This document shows, in pieces, positions 18,341 through 25,962 of a stretch of DNA of 64,000 nt. Position 1 is the stretch's first letter. Each line of letters opens with the position of its first letter. This stretch comes from Stieleria magnilauensis (GTDB lineage: Bacteria; Planctomycetota; Planctomycetia; Pirellulales; Pirellulaceae). The notes below the pieces were generated by a model, which made no database searches, was not told the origin of the DNA, and saw only the letters and a list, made by a program, of their open reading frames with translations. The position numbers were made by a program, and so were the translations under genes. Where the stretch lies: assembly GCA_007753675.1 (NCBI GenBank), contig CP036432.1, positions 5,430,394 through 5,494,393 on the forward strand, given 5' to 3'.

Positions 18341-19084
18341 CAAAAAAATATGGAATCTTGATGCGATGAAGCCCTGTGCGTTCACGTGCCTGCAACACGT
18401 ACCAACAACCACGCGAAAACGCGTGGTCTGAAACTCTGCTACACCGCACCCCTGATAGGGGGCGGATTTTCGGCCCGATTGCGCCCGGATCTCCCCCGCA
18501 AAATTCGCGGGAAAGTTTTTCAAGAATCCCGCAAATAGTGGGCGAAGCCCGCGAATTGTCCACGTCGATGCGCAGCGGTATCGCGTGACACGCGGCGGGG
18601 GCGATCGGTGCGTGTCGTGGTGGTGATCGGCCGCGGCGCGTTGGCGGTCCGCGCGTTGCTGCAGCTGCAGGCGGGGCGCGTACCGGTGGCGGTCCGCGCA
18701 GTGGGGGCAAAGCTCGCGCAGAATCGCGAGAATCGGCCGCTAACGCCCGCGGCGATTGTGTGGGCAGATGCATTGAACGCGCATAGAAAAACGGGGGAGC
18801 GTAGCCGATACGCTCCCCCGTGAACGAAACGAGGGAGCGCATCGGCTATCGGTCACAATGGACCGATGGAACCAATACGCTCCCCAGCTGGGGTTCCCTC
18901 GTTGTTTCGTGGCTAGCCGCGGCTAGCCGTTATTCCTCTTCGTCGTCACCCTCCCGATAGTTTTCGTTGATGGCGTCGACGATATCGCGCTCGAGCTCTT
19001 CAGCGGCCTCCCGCGTTTCCGGTGCGGTATCCGGCGAATCGATCACATGCATTAGAAAAACCGCAACCCTCTGCAATAGCTCTT
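18341..19084. other. Non-coding region with terminator-like hairpins
   Basis: No supported gene. At 18794-18821 a perfect hairpin has arms CGGGGGAGCG and CGCTCCCCCG, and the next 100 bases repeat the motif (ACGCTCCCC, GGGAGCG) several times. This separates the plus-strand phage operon from the minus-strand gene pair and could act as a bidirectional terminator or be another repeat family. Confidence 0.45.
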
Positions 19085-19825
19085 TCATCGCTTTCCCTTG
19101 AATGCGAACCCGTTGTATCTGGCGCGCGACTTTGCCGCGTTTGTTCCCTTCAGGCGCAAACCAACCACCACGCCGCGGCCGTCAACCGATGGCAAGCGGA
19201 TGTCGTGTCTGTCCCCGTCAATCACTGGCCATTGCCGGCCATGAATGCGGACCGATTCGGGTAATTCACCGATTCGGCCGCACTGGGGATTGTATTCGAC
19301 ATCGAACACTTGAGCGACATTCCCGCCGCGGCGCAAGAAGCTTGCGATCGTGGCGGGGTGGTGCTTTTCATGCCGGCTAAACGTCAATGCGTAGTTCGCG
19401 GGGAGCTCCCCCGCCAAGTAATCGCGAAACCGGGAGCGAATCTTCGTGTAATCGTAGAATTGAACGTCCGGCCATCGCTGGATGACATCAAACCATTCTA
19501 AGTCGCTCGCGACATTCAACCGAATCGCGGCGCGTAGCTGTCGGCGTTCCGCTTTCCGCACGAGATTGACGATATCGCGGTTCAATTGGTCGATGAAAGA
19601 TCGACGATGGCCGAACAACCATTGCGTGTCGCGCAGCGCCGCGTGGCGTGACGTCGACGAAACACGCAACCCGGCAAACCAGAGGACACACGACGCGGCG
19701 CAACCATTCGATGCGCCCGCGCAAACGTTGTGCCCGGACAGATTGTGCGGCGCGAGTGTCAATCCGGCTGACAAGTAGGGCAAACCGTTTAGCTTTTCAA
19801 GCTTGGCGTTGGTGCGTAATAACAT
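19085..19825 (-). CDS. Phage gp88-like protein
   Basis: A 246-residue protein resembling the mycobacteriophage 'gene product 88' domain. The defining segment near residues 25-80 is NVCAGASNGCAASCVLW followed by R-rich helix and FGHRRSFIDQLNRDI, close to the family's N-C-P/A-x-A-S-x-G-C-A-x-x-C pattern. The three cysteines may bind a metal. Function is unknown; the family is frequent in phages and plasmids. The ATG at 19825 overlaps the upstream RadC-like gene's TAA, so the two are co-translated. Confidence 0.6.
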   Translation of the reverse strand: MLLRTNAKLEKLNGLPYLSAGLTLAPHNLSGHNVCAGASNGCAASCVLWFAGLRVSSTSRHAALRDTQWLFGHRRSFIDQLNRDIVNLVRKAERRQLRAAIRLNVASDLEWFDVIQRWPDVQFYDYTKIRSRFRDYLAGELPANYALTFSRHEKHHPATIASFLRRGGNVAQVFDVEYNPQCGRIGELPESVRIHGRQWPVIDGDRHDIRLPSVDGRGVVVGLRLKGTNAAKSRARYNGFAFKGKR

Positions 19826-20628
19826 TAGGCGGCCTCCCGAATGCTGGTTGCGCTGTCGGCACCGATCACGAGGTGATCTAGGACGTTGATACCCAACGTT
19901 TTGCCGCATTCGGTCAATCGGTCCGTCACCGCGTGATCTTCGCGGCTAGGCGTGGTGTCGCCGGACGGGTGATTGTGAATCAGGATGATGGCCGAAGCGC
20001 TCGCAGCGATGGCCGCGCGGAACACTTCCCGCGGGTGCACGAGCGACGCGTCCAACGTCCCGCGGGTGATGCGAACCACGCCGGTCGGTCGGTGTTTCGT
20101 GTCTAACGTGACAATCGCGAATTCTTCGCAATCGCAACGGTCCGCGAAATAGTCGCGCAGCAATGCCGGCAGGGTATCGCATGCGATGCGGGTTGATGTG
20201 ATCGGCGTTTCATAGCGGCCCGACCCCTCTTGAATCTTGGCCAGACGCGTTTCGAACACGGGGAGCGCGTTGGTTGTCTTGTTGCGCTGTCGACGTAGTT
20301 CGACGTTCAATAGCACGCTGCGCCGATCCCACGCGGCATAGCCGCGAATGCGGGACGCGTTGTTGGCCGGGGGCGCTTCGGTGATGGCGGGGCGTTTGCC
20401 GCATGCGGCCGTGTAGGCTGCGATGAACGCGGCCGCGTCGCAATCCTCTTCCAGGTAGGCGACCGAATCGCGGACGTAGCTGCAATGGCTGATATCGTTT
20501 TCCAATCGCAGCGCCACGATATCGGCCATCGGGACGCGTAGCCACGCGTGGGATGGGTCGGACAAAAAACGGTAGCGGCGCTTCAAAAGACGCTTTCGGG
20601 TATCATCGTTCACGGTTTGCAACCTCAT
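19825..20628 (-). CDS. RadC-type JAB/MPN domain protein
   Basis: A 267-residue protein whose C-terminal ~120 residues are a RadC/JAB1-MPN domain: the metalloprotease-like signature IHNHPSGDTTPSREDHAVT supplies two histidines and an aspartate, and the end LVIGADSATSIREAA fits the RadC fold. The first ~140 residues are not recognised. RadC-like proteins are common on phages, plasmids and islands, where some counteract restriction; chromosomal RadC has no proven repair role. I choose ATG 20628 (MRLQTV), 18 bases inside the longest ORF. A bulged hairpin (about 20644-20675) lies just upstream. Confidence 0.7.
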   Translation of the reverse strand: MRLQTVNDDTRKRLLKRRYRFLSDPSHAWLRVPMADIVALRLENDISHCSYVRDSVAYLEEDCDAAAFIAAYTAACGKRPAITEAPPANNASRIRGYAAWDRRSVLLNVELRRQRNKTTNALPVFETRLAKIQEGSGRYETPITSTRIACDTLPALLRDYFADRCDCEEFAIVTLDTKHRPTGVVRITRGTLDASLVHPREVFRAAIAASASAIILIHNHPSGDTTPSREDHAVTDRLTECGKTLGINVLDHLVIGADSATSIREAA

Positions 20629-20643
20629 GCGTTGCGAGCAAGT

Positions 20644-20701
20644 CACCCGGCTAGCGTTGGCGCGCTACCGGGTGGCGTTCTTTACACGCCGCGCGGCGTG
20701 T
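20644..20701. promoter_or_regulatory. Two hairpins upstream of the RadC-like gene
   Basis: The first hairpin pairs CACCCGGCTAGCG with CGCTACCGGGTG, one base bulged. The second is the perfect 18-bp palindrome ACACGCCGCGCGGCGTGT at 20684-20701. They lie in the 5' leader or promoter region of the minus-strand RadC/gp88 pair and could be attenuator or operator sites. Confidence 0.35.
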
Positions 20702-21320
20702 TTCCGCGGGCATCATCGGCCGAATCCGGCCCCCGTCAACAACGCCCCACGCCGTGTCAAACGCGGCGAATCGCGAGCAATGCCGGCCATTCCCACCAAG
20801 CACCGGACGGGTCCTTCCGAGGGGGCGGGGGTGGCCATCGCGGGTTCCGCCTCGAACACCTCTCGTTGGCATGTGCAAAAAAGATCATCACCACCACCAC
20901 CACCTTTTGAAATCCCTGACGGCCTGCCCACCTCATGCGATCAGGCACGTCCCCTGTGACGCGTCGGTGTACGCCACTCCAGCGACCAGGCGGACAGAGA
21001 AACTCGCCGCGGTTGCTCCAACCTCCGCAGTTTGTAGCTGATAGAGAAGAGCTTCTTTGCGTCGGCGTCCGTTCCCTTGTTTTGCCCCCATCCAGCGAAA
21101 ACTGAGTCGCCGAGCCGTGCGTCGCCCGCGGGATGACTGGGCATGTATCTCGCTTCGGTTTGTCCTCCTGGACAGCACGACGCAGGACCACCTCCGAATC
21201 GTGCCAGTTCCGAGCTGAATTCACGATGCTATTCAACGGCAGATCGGCCTGGCTGAGAGAATTCGTGATGACATGGGCAAAAATCTCAGGGGCGTTCCGG
21301 TGCCTCACGAATAGGAACGC
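20702..21320. other. Region without a supported gene; possible minus-strand relic
   Basis: A minus-strand reading frame (20757-21308) is open, and its first ~95 codons (FAHVITNSLSQADLPLNS) have protein-like composition, but the rest becomes low complexity because of a CACCACCACC run near 20887-20904. It may contain a truncated gene. I could not identify one. Confidence 0.25.
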
Positions 21321-21322
21321 AA

Positions 21323-21667
21323 ATGCCCATCCGCATCACATGGTTTTCGGTGGATGCGGGTGTTCCAGGGCGAGCCACTCAGTCGCGCACCCTCCAAAAA
21401 AGGGGGGCGACGCGATGCCGCCGCGACGACGGCCATCTGCGCCGGATATTTCGAGTCGCAGCCAGGCCAACCGGTGCCACACGTCGAATCCCGCCGCACG
21501 AAATTCCGGGCGCAGCGGTCACGCACCTGTACCCGACTCGCATGCCACTCAAACGCCTGCAGGACATTCCTGGGCACAACTCGCTTGAGTTGACACAACT
21601 CAACATTTTGGAGGACGAAACCGCAATCAACCGATCTCACAGCCCATTGGTCCCGCTCATGGGCTAG
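21323..21667 (+). pseudogene. Decayed tyrosine recombinase C-terminus (probable integron integrase relic)
   Basis: The last ~80 codons of this frame (about 21430-21667) read as the C-terminal part of a tyrosine recombinase: LRRIFRVAARPTG, then PPHEIPGAAVTHLY, MPLKRLQDIPGHNSL and a SPL ending. Compared with the family box II (H-x-x-R...GH...Y), the GH pair is kept, but the arginine is replaced (HEIPG) and the tyrosine nucleophile appears to be asparagine (TQLNI). No N-terminal half is visible. It ends 36 bp before the R' core that opens the first gene cassette, so it is probably the dead intI, in the same orientation as the cassettes. A phage-type recombinase relic is the alternative. Confidence 0.55.
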
Positions 21668-21677
21668 ACTTAATATC

Positions 21678-21710
21678 CGGCGCTCGCGCCGGAGAATTAT
21701 TAGTTCTGTG
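21678..21710 (+). other. Putative integron attI end (R' core GTTCTGTG)
   Basis: The core GTTCTGTG at 21703-21710 is the exact reverse complement of CACAGAAC at 22331-22338, which closes the first cassette. It therefore marks the insertion point of cassette 1. A perfect hairpin CCGGCGCTCGCGCCGG lies just upstream (21678-21693). Because no palindromic 5' arm precedes it, I read it as an attI site rather than another attC. Confidence 0.65.
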
Positions 21711-21732
21711 ACAATTACGACATGATTTCATA

Positions 21733-22317
21733 GTGGAAGCGAAAGACTTAGTTGTTGGTAAAACGTACTACTCATTCGGATTCGCTGAAGGGGGAGTGCC
21801 GGTTGTTTCGTCTTTCATCTACGAAGGTGAGTTCCCACGCGATTGCCAAACTGGCTCGTGCGTCTCTTCAAGAACGATCTATCGCTTCGTAGAACGTCAA
21901 TCTTGGCTCAGGCGTGATCAGACGGGTGAGTGCAACGTCACCACTCAACGGTATCCGTCACTGCAGCATGCACTGAAGGCGTTGATGACCTGGGAAGAGT
22001 TTCTCGATACAGTTGAACTCAACGTAATCGCACCTCGAGTCCCGCCACGTAGATGCTCGTTCTGCAACCGTGGCGAATATGACGTGCCTAACATCATGCT
22101 GGGTGATGGCCCAAACCATGGGATTTGCACTGACTGTTGCGATCGCGCCAGCTTCTACTTTGAGCGCTTACGATCGCCGCATAGTGACGCACAATCGGAA
22201 TGCGTGTTCTGCGTTGACGACGCCATCCGGGACGTGTACACACAAGGATCTGGATCAATTTGCCGCAAATGCAAGGACTACGCACTCAAGCTGTTTTACG
22301 CACGCGACATCGATTAA
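21733..22317 (+). CDS. Cassette 1: protein with ClpX-type zinc finger
   Basis: A 194-residue protein of cassette 1 (21704-22418). The start is a GTG 23 bases after the attI core. Residues ~107-140 read CSFCNRGEYDVPNIMLGDGP followed by CTDCCDRA, matching the ClpX C4 zinc-finger pattern (C-x2-C...L-x-G-P...C-x2-C). A second pair of Cys motifs (CVFCVDD, CRKCKDY) follows. The first 100 residues are not recognised. No AAA+ domain is present, so this is not a protease component; the finger may recruit partners or dimerise. Base composition is AT-richer than the flanking phage and host genes. Confidence 0.65.
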   Translation: MEAKDLVVGKTYYSFGFAEGGVPVVSSFIYEGEFPRDCQTGSCVSSRTIYRFVERQSWLRRDQTGECNVTTQRYPSLQHALKALMTWEEFLDTVELNVIAPRVPPRRCSFCNRGEYDVPNIMLGDGPNHGICTDCCDRASFYFERLRSPHSDAQSECVFCVDDAIRDVYTQGSGSICRKCKDYALKLFYARDID

Positions 22318-22330
22318 ACTACCAAAAAAA

Positions 22331-22424
22331 CACAGAACCAACGGATGTGGCGGACCGGCGTAGTCAGGTTGGTTTGGCCATCGCAATATCAACCGTCGCC
22401 GGCCGCCAATCCTTAACGTTACCC
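22331..22424 (+). other. attC site 1
   Basis: A 94-bp imperfect palindrome. The R'' core is CACAGAAC (22331-22338); the R' core is GTTACCC (22418-22424). The arms GGATGTGGCGGACCGGCG and CGCCGGCCGCCAATCC pair with single unpaired bases, the extrahelical-base layout of attC sites. GTTACCC is the reverse complement of the R'' core of attC site 2. Confidence 0.8.
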
Positions 22425-22471
22425 GCACAAGAGATTGCCCTTCCTTTTTCCTCTGGCATGTCCGACACACA

Positions 22472-22876
22472 TTGGCGAAATTGAACTCTGAGACGAACCC
22501 CTACGAAGCTCCGCACTCAGGTGATGCCGATGTTGTTCCTGATGTTCGCTCAGATGCACGGACAGCATCTCTGGTCGTATGGATCGTCACACTGCCAACA
22601 CATGCTCTTGCGTTTCGAGCCGGACTGTTTTTCGGACAATTCCCGCAGGGACGCAAATCGCAATGGGAACTCTACCCAATCTTCGGTGAGTCAGAATTTG
22701 GTTTCCTATTCGCCTCTGCGATCTACGGTGGACTGCTTGCGGAGCTGTACCGATTTCTCACGGCAAAGGCGTTTCGGGATTTCCCGGACAAAGAACGTGT
22801 CATCGCCACGGTGTTAGGGATGTCCTTGTTCACAACATTTATGATTTCGATTGCCGCCGTGCAATGCATTGCTTAA
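22472..22876 (+). CDS. Cassette 2: small membrane protein
   Basis: A 134-residue protein of cassette 2 (22419-22971). It contains an early NPYEAP motif, frequent at the N-terminus of planctomycete membrane proteins, followed by about three hydrophobic segments (residues ~31-52, ~72-92 and ~112-132). The start is TTG at 22472, since no ATG precedes NPYEAP. Function unknown. The NPYEAP motif suggests that the gene was captured from a planctomycete. Confidence 0.6.
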   Translation: MAKLNSETNPYEAPHSGDADVVPDVRSDARTASLVVWIVTLPTHALAFRAGLFFGQFPQGRKSQWELYPIFGESEFGFLFASAIYGGLLAELYRFLTAKAFRDFPDKERVIATVLGMSLFTTFMISIAAVQCIA

Positions 22877-22887
22877 ATTGGGAAATC

Positions 22888-22977
22888 GGGTAACCATCGC
22901 GTGCACCCGAGTACGCGAGTCGGCGTTCTTGAAATTGAGAATCTTTCGCGCGTACCGGGTGACGCGTGAAGTTAGCC
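22888..22977 (+). other. attC site 2
   Basis: A 90-bp palindromic site with R'' GGGTAAC (22888-22894) and R' GTTAGCC (22971-22977). The arms CGCGTGCACCCGAGTACGCG and CGCGCGTACCGGGTGACGCG pair with bulged bases. R' is the exact reverse complement of the R'' core of attC site 3 (GGCTAAC). Confidence 0.85.
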
Positions 22978-22983
22978 ACCAAA

Positions 22984-23595
22984 ATGCGTACCGTCTCTTT
23001 TGCAATCGCGGCCGCTGTTCTCGTAGGTTGCAGTAATTCGGCACCCTCCACAGGTAAGAACGCAATGGCACAGGCACGGGCCAGCTACGAAAACTCCGTT
23101 CGCCGCCTTCAGAAGGACTATCTTGAGCCTGGTGACATACCACCTTTGCCCGAGCGCATGCCCCGCTACGACGATGAACAGCTCGGCGTATCTTTCTTCC
23201 GAACATTTGTTGGAGAACACGACGACCTGAGCAATCTCACGCTTCCGCGCACGTACTTCGGACGTTCGGAGATCAACGACGCCTTGTTTTGTAATACTGA
23301 CCTAACAGAATCATGTTTGTGTTGGAACGACTTCATCGACGTTGACTTTAGTGATGCGGTGCTGGCCAGCTGCGATCTACGGGCGTCGAACTTCACTCGC
23401 GTTAAGTTCAATCGGGCTGACTTGCGAGATGCCGATCTCCGACGTTCGTCGTTCGACGGTTGTAGTTTTGAAAATGCGCTTCTTGATCGAGCCATCATGA
23501 CACCTGCTCAGCTCAAGCTGATGAAGTTGACCGATGCGCAACATCAAGTGATCGCGCTTACAAACGAAGACGGACCCGAGCCCGATGGTGGCTAA
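22984..23595 (+). CDS. Cassette 3: pentapeptide-repeat lipoprotein
   Basis: A 203-residue exported protein of cassette 3. The signal peptide ends in the lipobox LVGC (MRTVSFAIAAAVLVGCSN), so it is predicted to be lipid-anchored. Residues ~95-165 carry pentapeptide-repeat-like A(D/N)Lxx runs (NRADLRDADLRRSSFDG) that form a right-handed β-helix. The ATG at 22984 is preferred over an upstream GTG at 22966 that overlaps the attC core. The TAA stop lies inside the R'' core of attC site 3. Target unknown; cytoplasmic pentapeptide proteins can mimic DNA, but an exported one probably acts in the envelope. Confidence 0.7.
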   Translation: MRTVSFAIAAAVLVGCSNSAPSTGKNAMAQARASYENSVRRLQKDYLEPGDIPPLPERMPRYDDEQLGVSFFRTFVGEHDDLSNLTLPRTYFGRSEINDALFCNTDLTESCLCWNDFIDVDFSDAVLASCDLRASNFTRVKFNRADLRDADLRRSSFDGCSFENALLDRAIMTPAQLKLMKLTDAQHQVIALTNEDGPEPDGG

Positions 23596-24485
23596 CAAAC
23601 CGTATCGGGATTGGGGCCCGGATCGCTTCGGAACCCCTCCCACACCACCAGACATGCGGGTCCGCATCCGGCGGTTGAGCACGAGTTTCAAATCTTCGCG
23701 TTGCCGCGAAGACTCAAGCCATTGAATCACGACCAGCGCCGCAACTGGTTGACCGCCATACGGAGATTTGTCTCCGAAGAGACAACAGCACGAGCTACCC
23801 ACGATACGTACTTGCTCGTTCCCTTCGGGCCTTCGCGGGCCACAAGGGTCCGCTACTATGCCCTCTGCTGACTTCCAGTCGGCACCGAGTAACTTTCGAA
23901 TGCACGGCCCTGGCTTTCGGGCAAGCCCTACTCCCAGGTACGCCAACTGGATCTCCCCAGATAAGAACGCGATCTGTCCCTGCCCAAGCTCCCCATTTAC
24001 CTACGCCCAGAGTTTTTTCAAGGCATCTGCCGGGCTTCCGGTTCGGCTTCGCGGTCAGCAGCCCGCTGGAACGCATTGGGCCGCTCTGCGACGGGCCTGG
24101 AGTCGTCGACCTCGTATGAGGTTTCTGTTCGTAACAACCGCAGGTCTTGGCGAGAATGTGGCTGAAACGTTGTGTCGAGGACCTTTGCGCGATTCAGTTT
24201 TCGTCGAAACGCGCGATCCAAGATCAATAGCCAGCTTTACGAGCACATTCGCAGGCTTCCTCTCCACGGTCTGTTGCCTCGCCGCAGTTGCCCTCGCCTC
24301 GTACTGTCTTTCGTTAGAATTTCATTTGGTATACTGACTCCAATAAAGAAACCGGAACTAAGTACAGGGGACTTTCACCCCACATGATCACGCCCACGTT
24401 GGGCGTACTGCACGACGAGTCGCCGAGTCGTGGTTTTGAAGTGGAGGATCGCTCGCGGCGACCGCGTGATCCGTGCCGTTCTGCC
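23590..24485 (+). other. attC site 3, interrupted by a group II intron
   Basis: R'' GGCTAAC is at 23590-23596 and R' GTTCTGCC at 24478-24485. Removing 23604-24408 leaves 91 bp in which GCACGACGAGTCGCCGAG pairs with CTCGCGGCGACCGCGTG, the same architecture and length as attC sites 2 and 4. R' is the exact reverse complement of the R'' core of attC site 4. Confidence 0.75.
23604..24408 (-). mobile_element. ORF-less group IIC-like intron inserted in attC site 3
   Basis: On the minus strand the 3' end shows a domain V-like hairpin (23645-23677; CCGCCGGATGCGG, a short loop, then CGCATGTCTGGTGG) with a CGC catalytic triad as reported for class C introns. A TGTGGGAGGGG linker, a domain VI-like hairpin (23613-23637) and the end ATCCCGAT follow. 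The inferred 5' end is GTACGCCCAACGTGGGCGTG, close to the GUGYG start, followed by GGGGTGAAAGTCCCC. The 805-bp element has no reverse transcriptase, so it would need help in trans. Exact splice ends are inferred from restoring the attC palindrome. A transposon remnant is the alternative. Confidence 0.6.
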
Positions 24486-24510
24486 GCTCACCGAATCCTG
24501 AGTCACCGCG

Positions 24511-25311
24511 TTGACCAAAGCCGCTCTAAAAACGTTGTTCAGTACCTATTGGTGCAGCGCTGGCTGGGTTCCCCAATCTGAGCGGCATATCGAGCCTGAC
24601 GCTTTTGCCCACGCGAAGGCCGCTGGCGTCATGTTTGACCCATTGTTCGTCAGCCACGACGAGCTCGTCGAGCGGGGCCGCAAACTGTCGGTCTCGATCG
24701 CGAAATCGCGAGTTGTTGACGCGTTTCTGGCCAGCCTATCGACGAGATGCCTTGAACTGCGGTCTGCACTAAGCAGTTGGGCGTACCTAAGACATTTCCC
24801 TGCTCATTCTCACACTGGCGCGGGCATGTGCGATGTATGTGGTTCTTACAACATGCCTGAGAAGGGGCAGGACCTAAACGTACTCAATTTCGAAAGATTC
24901 AAATGGGGCGGCTGTCGCCATGACGATCTAATGTTCGCGGTATTCAATCTAGAACGGTTCACGGATATTGAAAGGCTGACACCGACAGCCGAAGACCACG
25001 AACTGTTCGAGCAATGCATCGCCGCAATCAGATCTGTGCCCGCCGAAACGACCGCCGCGAACCTGCACAAGGCGATTCCCAAGGCGGTTCGGTCCAACAA
25101 AGACGAACGCGACGTATTGTTGGACATCCTGGGGATCGCAGGTGTTTTGCAGACAGAATCGCACAATGGATATCTAAATCGGTTCGTCGAATATCGAGAT
25201 CGTCAGCTTCCAGCTCAACGCTTCGTTGACCGCCGCTATCCGTTTTGTTGGTGGCGTGGGTCCGATGGTGTAAACTCAGCAACGCTACTCGAATTGTTTG
25301 ACATGACTTGA
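24511..25311 (+). CDS. Cassette 4: hypothetical protein
   Basis: A 266-residue protein of cassette 4 (24479-25411), starting at TTG 24511, 26 bases after the R' core. It has a central Cys pair in GMCDVCGSYN, followed by LNVLNFERFKWGG and an acidic helical middle. There is no signal peptide or membrane segment, and the end is DGVNSATLLELFDMT. I do not recognise the family. Confidence 0.6.
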   Translation: MTKAALKTLFSTYWCSAGWVPQSERHIEPDAFAHAKAAGVMFDPLFVSHDELVERGRKLSVSIAKSRVVDAFLASLSTRCLELRSALSSWAYLRHFPAHSHTGAGMCDVCGSYNMPEKGQDLNVLNFERFKWGGCRHDDLMFAVFNLERFTDIERLTPTAEDHELFEQCIAAIRSVPAETTAANLHKAIPKAVRSNKDERDVLLDILGIAGVLQTESHNGYLNRFVEYRDRQLPAQRFVDRRYPFCWWRGSDGVNSATLLELFDMT

Positions 25312-25325
25312 TCGCGACGCAACGC

Positions 25326-25417
25326 GGCAGAACAATGGATTGGATGCGGAGGCCTCGAAAGCGTCGTTCGAGAATGGTTGATCTTTTGCCCAGCCCCAGT
25401 CAACCCTGTCGTTATCC
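25326..25417 (+). other. attC site 4
   Basis: A 92-bp site with R'' GGCAGAAC (25326-25333) and R' GTTATCC (25411-25417). The arms are weaker than in sites 1-3 but pair around GGATTGGATGCGGAGG and CCCAGTCAACCC. R'' matches the R' of site 3 and R' matches the R'' of site 5, both as exact reverse complements. Confidence 0.7.
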
Positions 25418-25427
25418 GAATTCAAAG

Positions 25428-25868
25428 ATGGCAAATCCATTCCGCACTGTGCAATCGACCGAAGTTGGAGAGTGTGAGTTGCTTCACCCACATAAATGCC
25501 CCGTCTGCTTGTCGCTTGTAGACACCTGGAAGGTGAACCTTACTTCGGTTCATTGCAAGACCTGTCGGACCCGCGTGATTCGAAAGCTGCCACCTTCAAT
25601 AGCCTTAAAATTGCTCCCCATCTTGATTGTGCCACCTGCGATTGCGCTCTCCGCACCATACTTGATGCATCAAAAACAGTCCTTTCCGACGTTAGCGCAA
25701 GCATTGACACCGATACTCGCCACATCTTGCATTACGGCAGTCATTTTGTTCGTCATCGTGCGACGAAGCTCCGTAATCTATCCTGTCGCTGGTTGGCTGC
25801 ATCTGTCCACACCGGACCTGATCAACTTCATTGAGCGCCGTCGAAGTGAATTCTACAAACCCGGATAA
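25428..25868 (+). CDS. Cassette 5: zinc-ribbon membrane protein
   Basis: A 146-residue protein of cassette 5, starting at ATG 25428, 11 bases after the attC R' core; longer in-frame starts lie inside the previous attC and are rejected. A CPVC...CKTC zinc-ribbon-like motif (residues ~24-45) precedes two hydrophobic helices (about 60-78 and 90-112). The C-terminus is cytosolic and basic. Function unknown. The TAA overlaps the R'' core of attC site 5. Confidence 0.6.
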   Translation: MANPFRTVQSTEVGECELLHPHKCPVCLSLVDTWKVNLTSVHCKTCRTRVIRKLPPSIALKLLPILIVPPAIALSAPYLMHQKQSFPTLAQALTPILATSCITAVILFVIVRRSSVIYPVAGWLHLSTPDLINFIERRRSEFYKPG

Positions 25869-25876
25869 CCATGCGA
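25863..25876 (+). other. attC site 5, left end only
   Basis: R'' GGATAAC (25863-25869) is the reverse complement of the GTTATCC that opens cassette 5. Seven bases later (25877) the second intron-like 3' end begins, so only the left arm is visible. I could not place its right arm or R' core with confidence. Confidence 0.6.
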
Positions 25877-25962
25877 ATCGGGATAGGGGTCCGGATCGCT
25901 CCGGACGCCCTCCCCACACCACCGTAGGTGCGGATCCGCATGCGGCGGCAGAGCGAAGGTGA
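25877..25962 (-). mobile_element. Second group IIC-like intron, 3' fragment
   Basis: The minus strand shows the same series as the intron at 23604-24408: domain V-like hairpin (about 25919-25951; CCGCCGCATGCGG...CCGCACCTACGGTGG), TGTGGGGAGGG linker, domain VI-like hairpin GGGCGTCCGGAGCGATCCGG (25886-25910 region) and the terminal ATCCCGAT. It lies 7 nt from the attC AAC core, as in the first case. No matching 5' end (GTGCGCCC-type) is found to the right, so the element is truncated or divergent. Confidence 0.55.

Noticed and set aside
20757..21308. 183-codon minus-strand ORF with a poly-valine run
   Set aside because: The run comes from a CACCACCACC repeat; only the first part looks protein-like and no family could be named.
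22966..22983. GTG start for the pentapeptide lipoprotein at 22966
   Set aside because: It lies inside the attC core; the ATG at 22984 gives a proper lipoprotein signal.
23377..24337. ORFs within the intron, both strands
   Set aside because: They fall in structured non-coding RNA sequence and have no reverse-transcriptase motif (no YADD-type box).
25308..25427. Longer start for the cassette 5 gene at 25308
   Set aside because: The extension covers the previous cassette's attC site; ATG 25428 is directly after the R' core.
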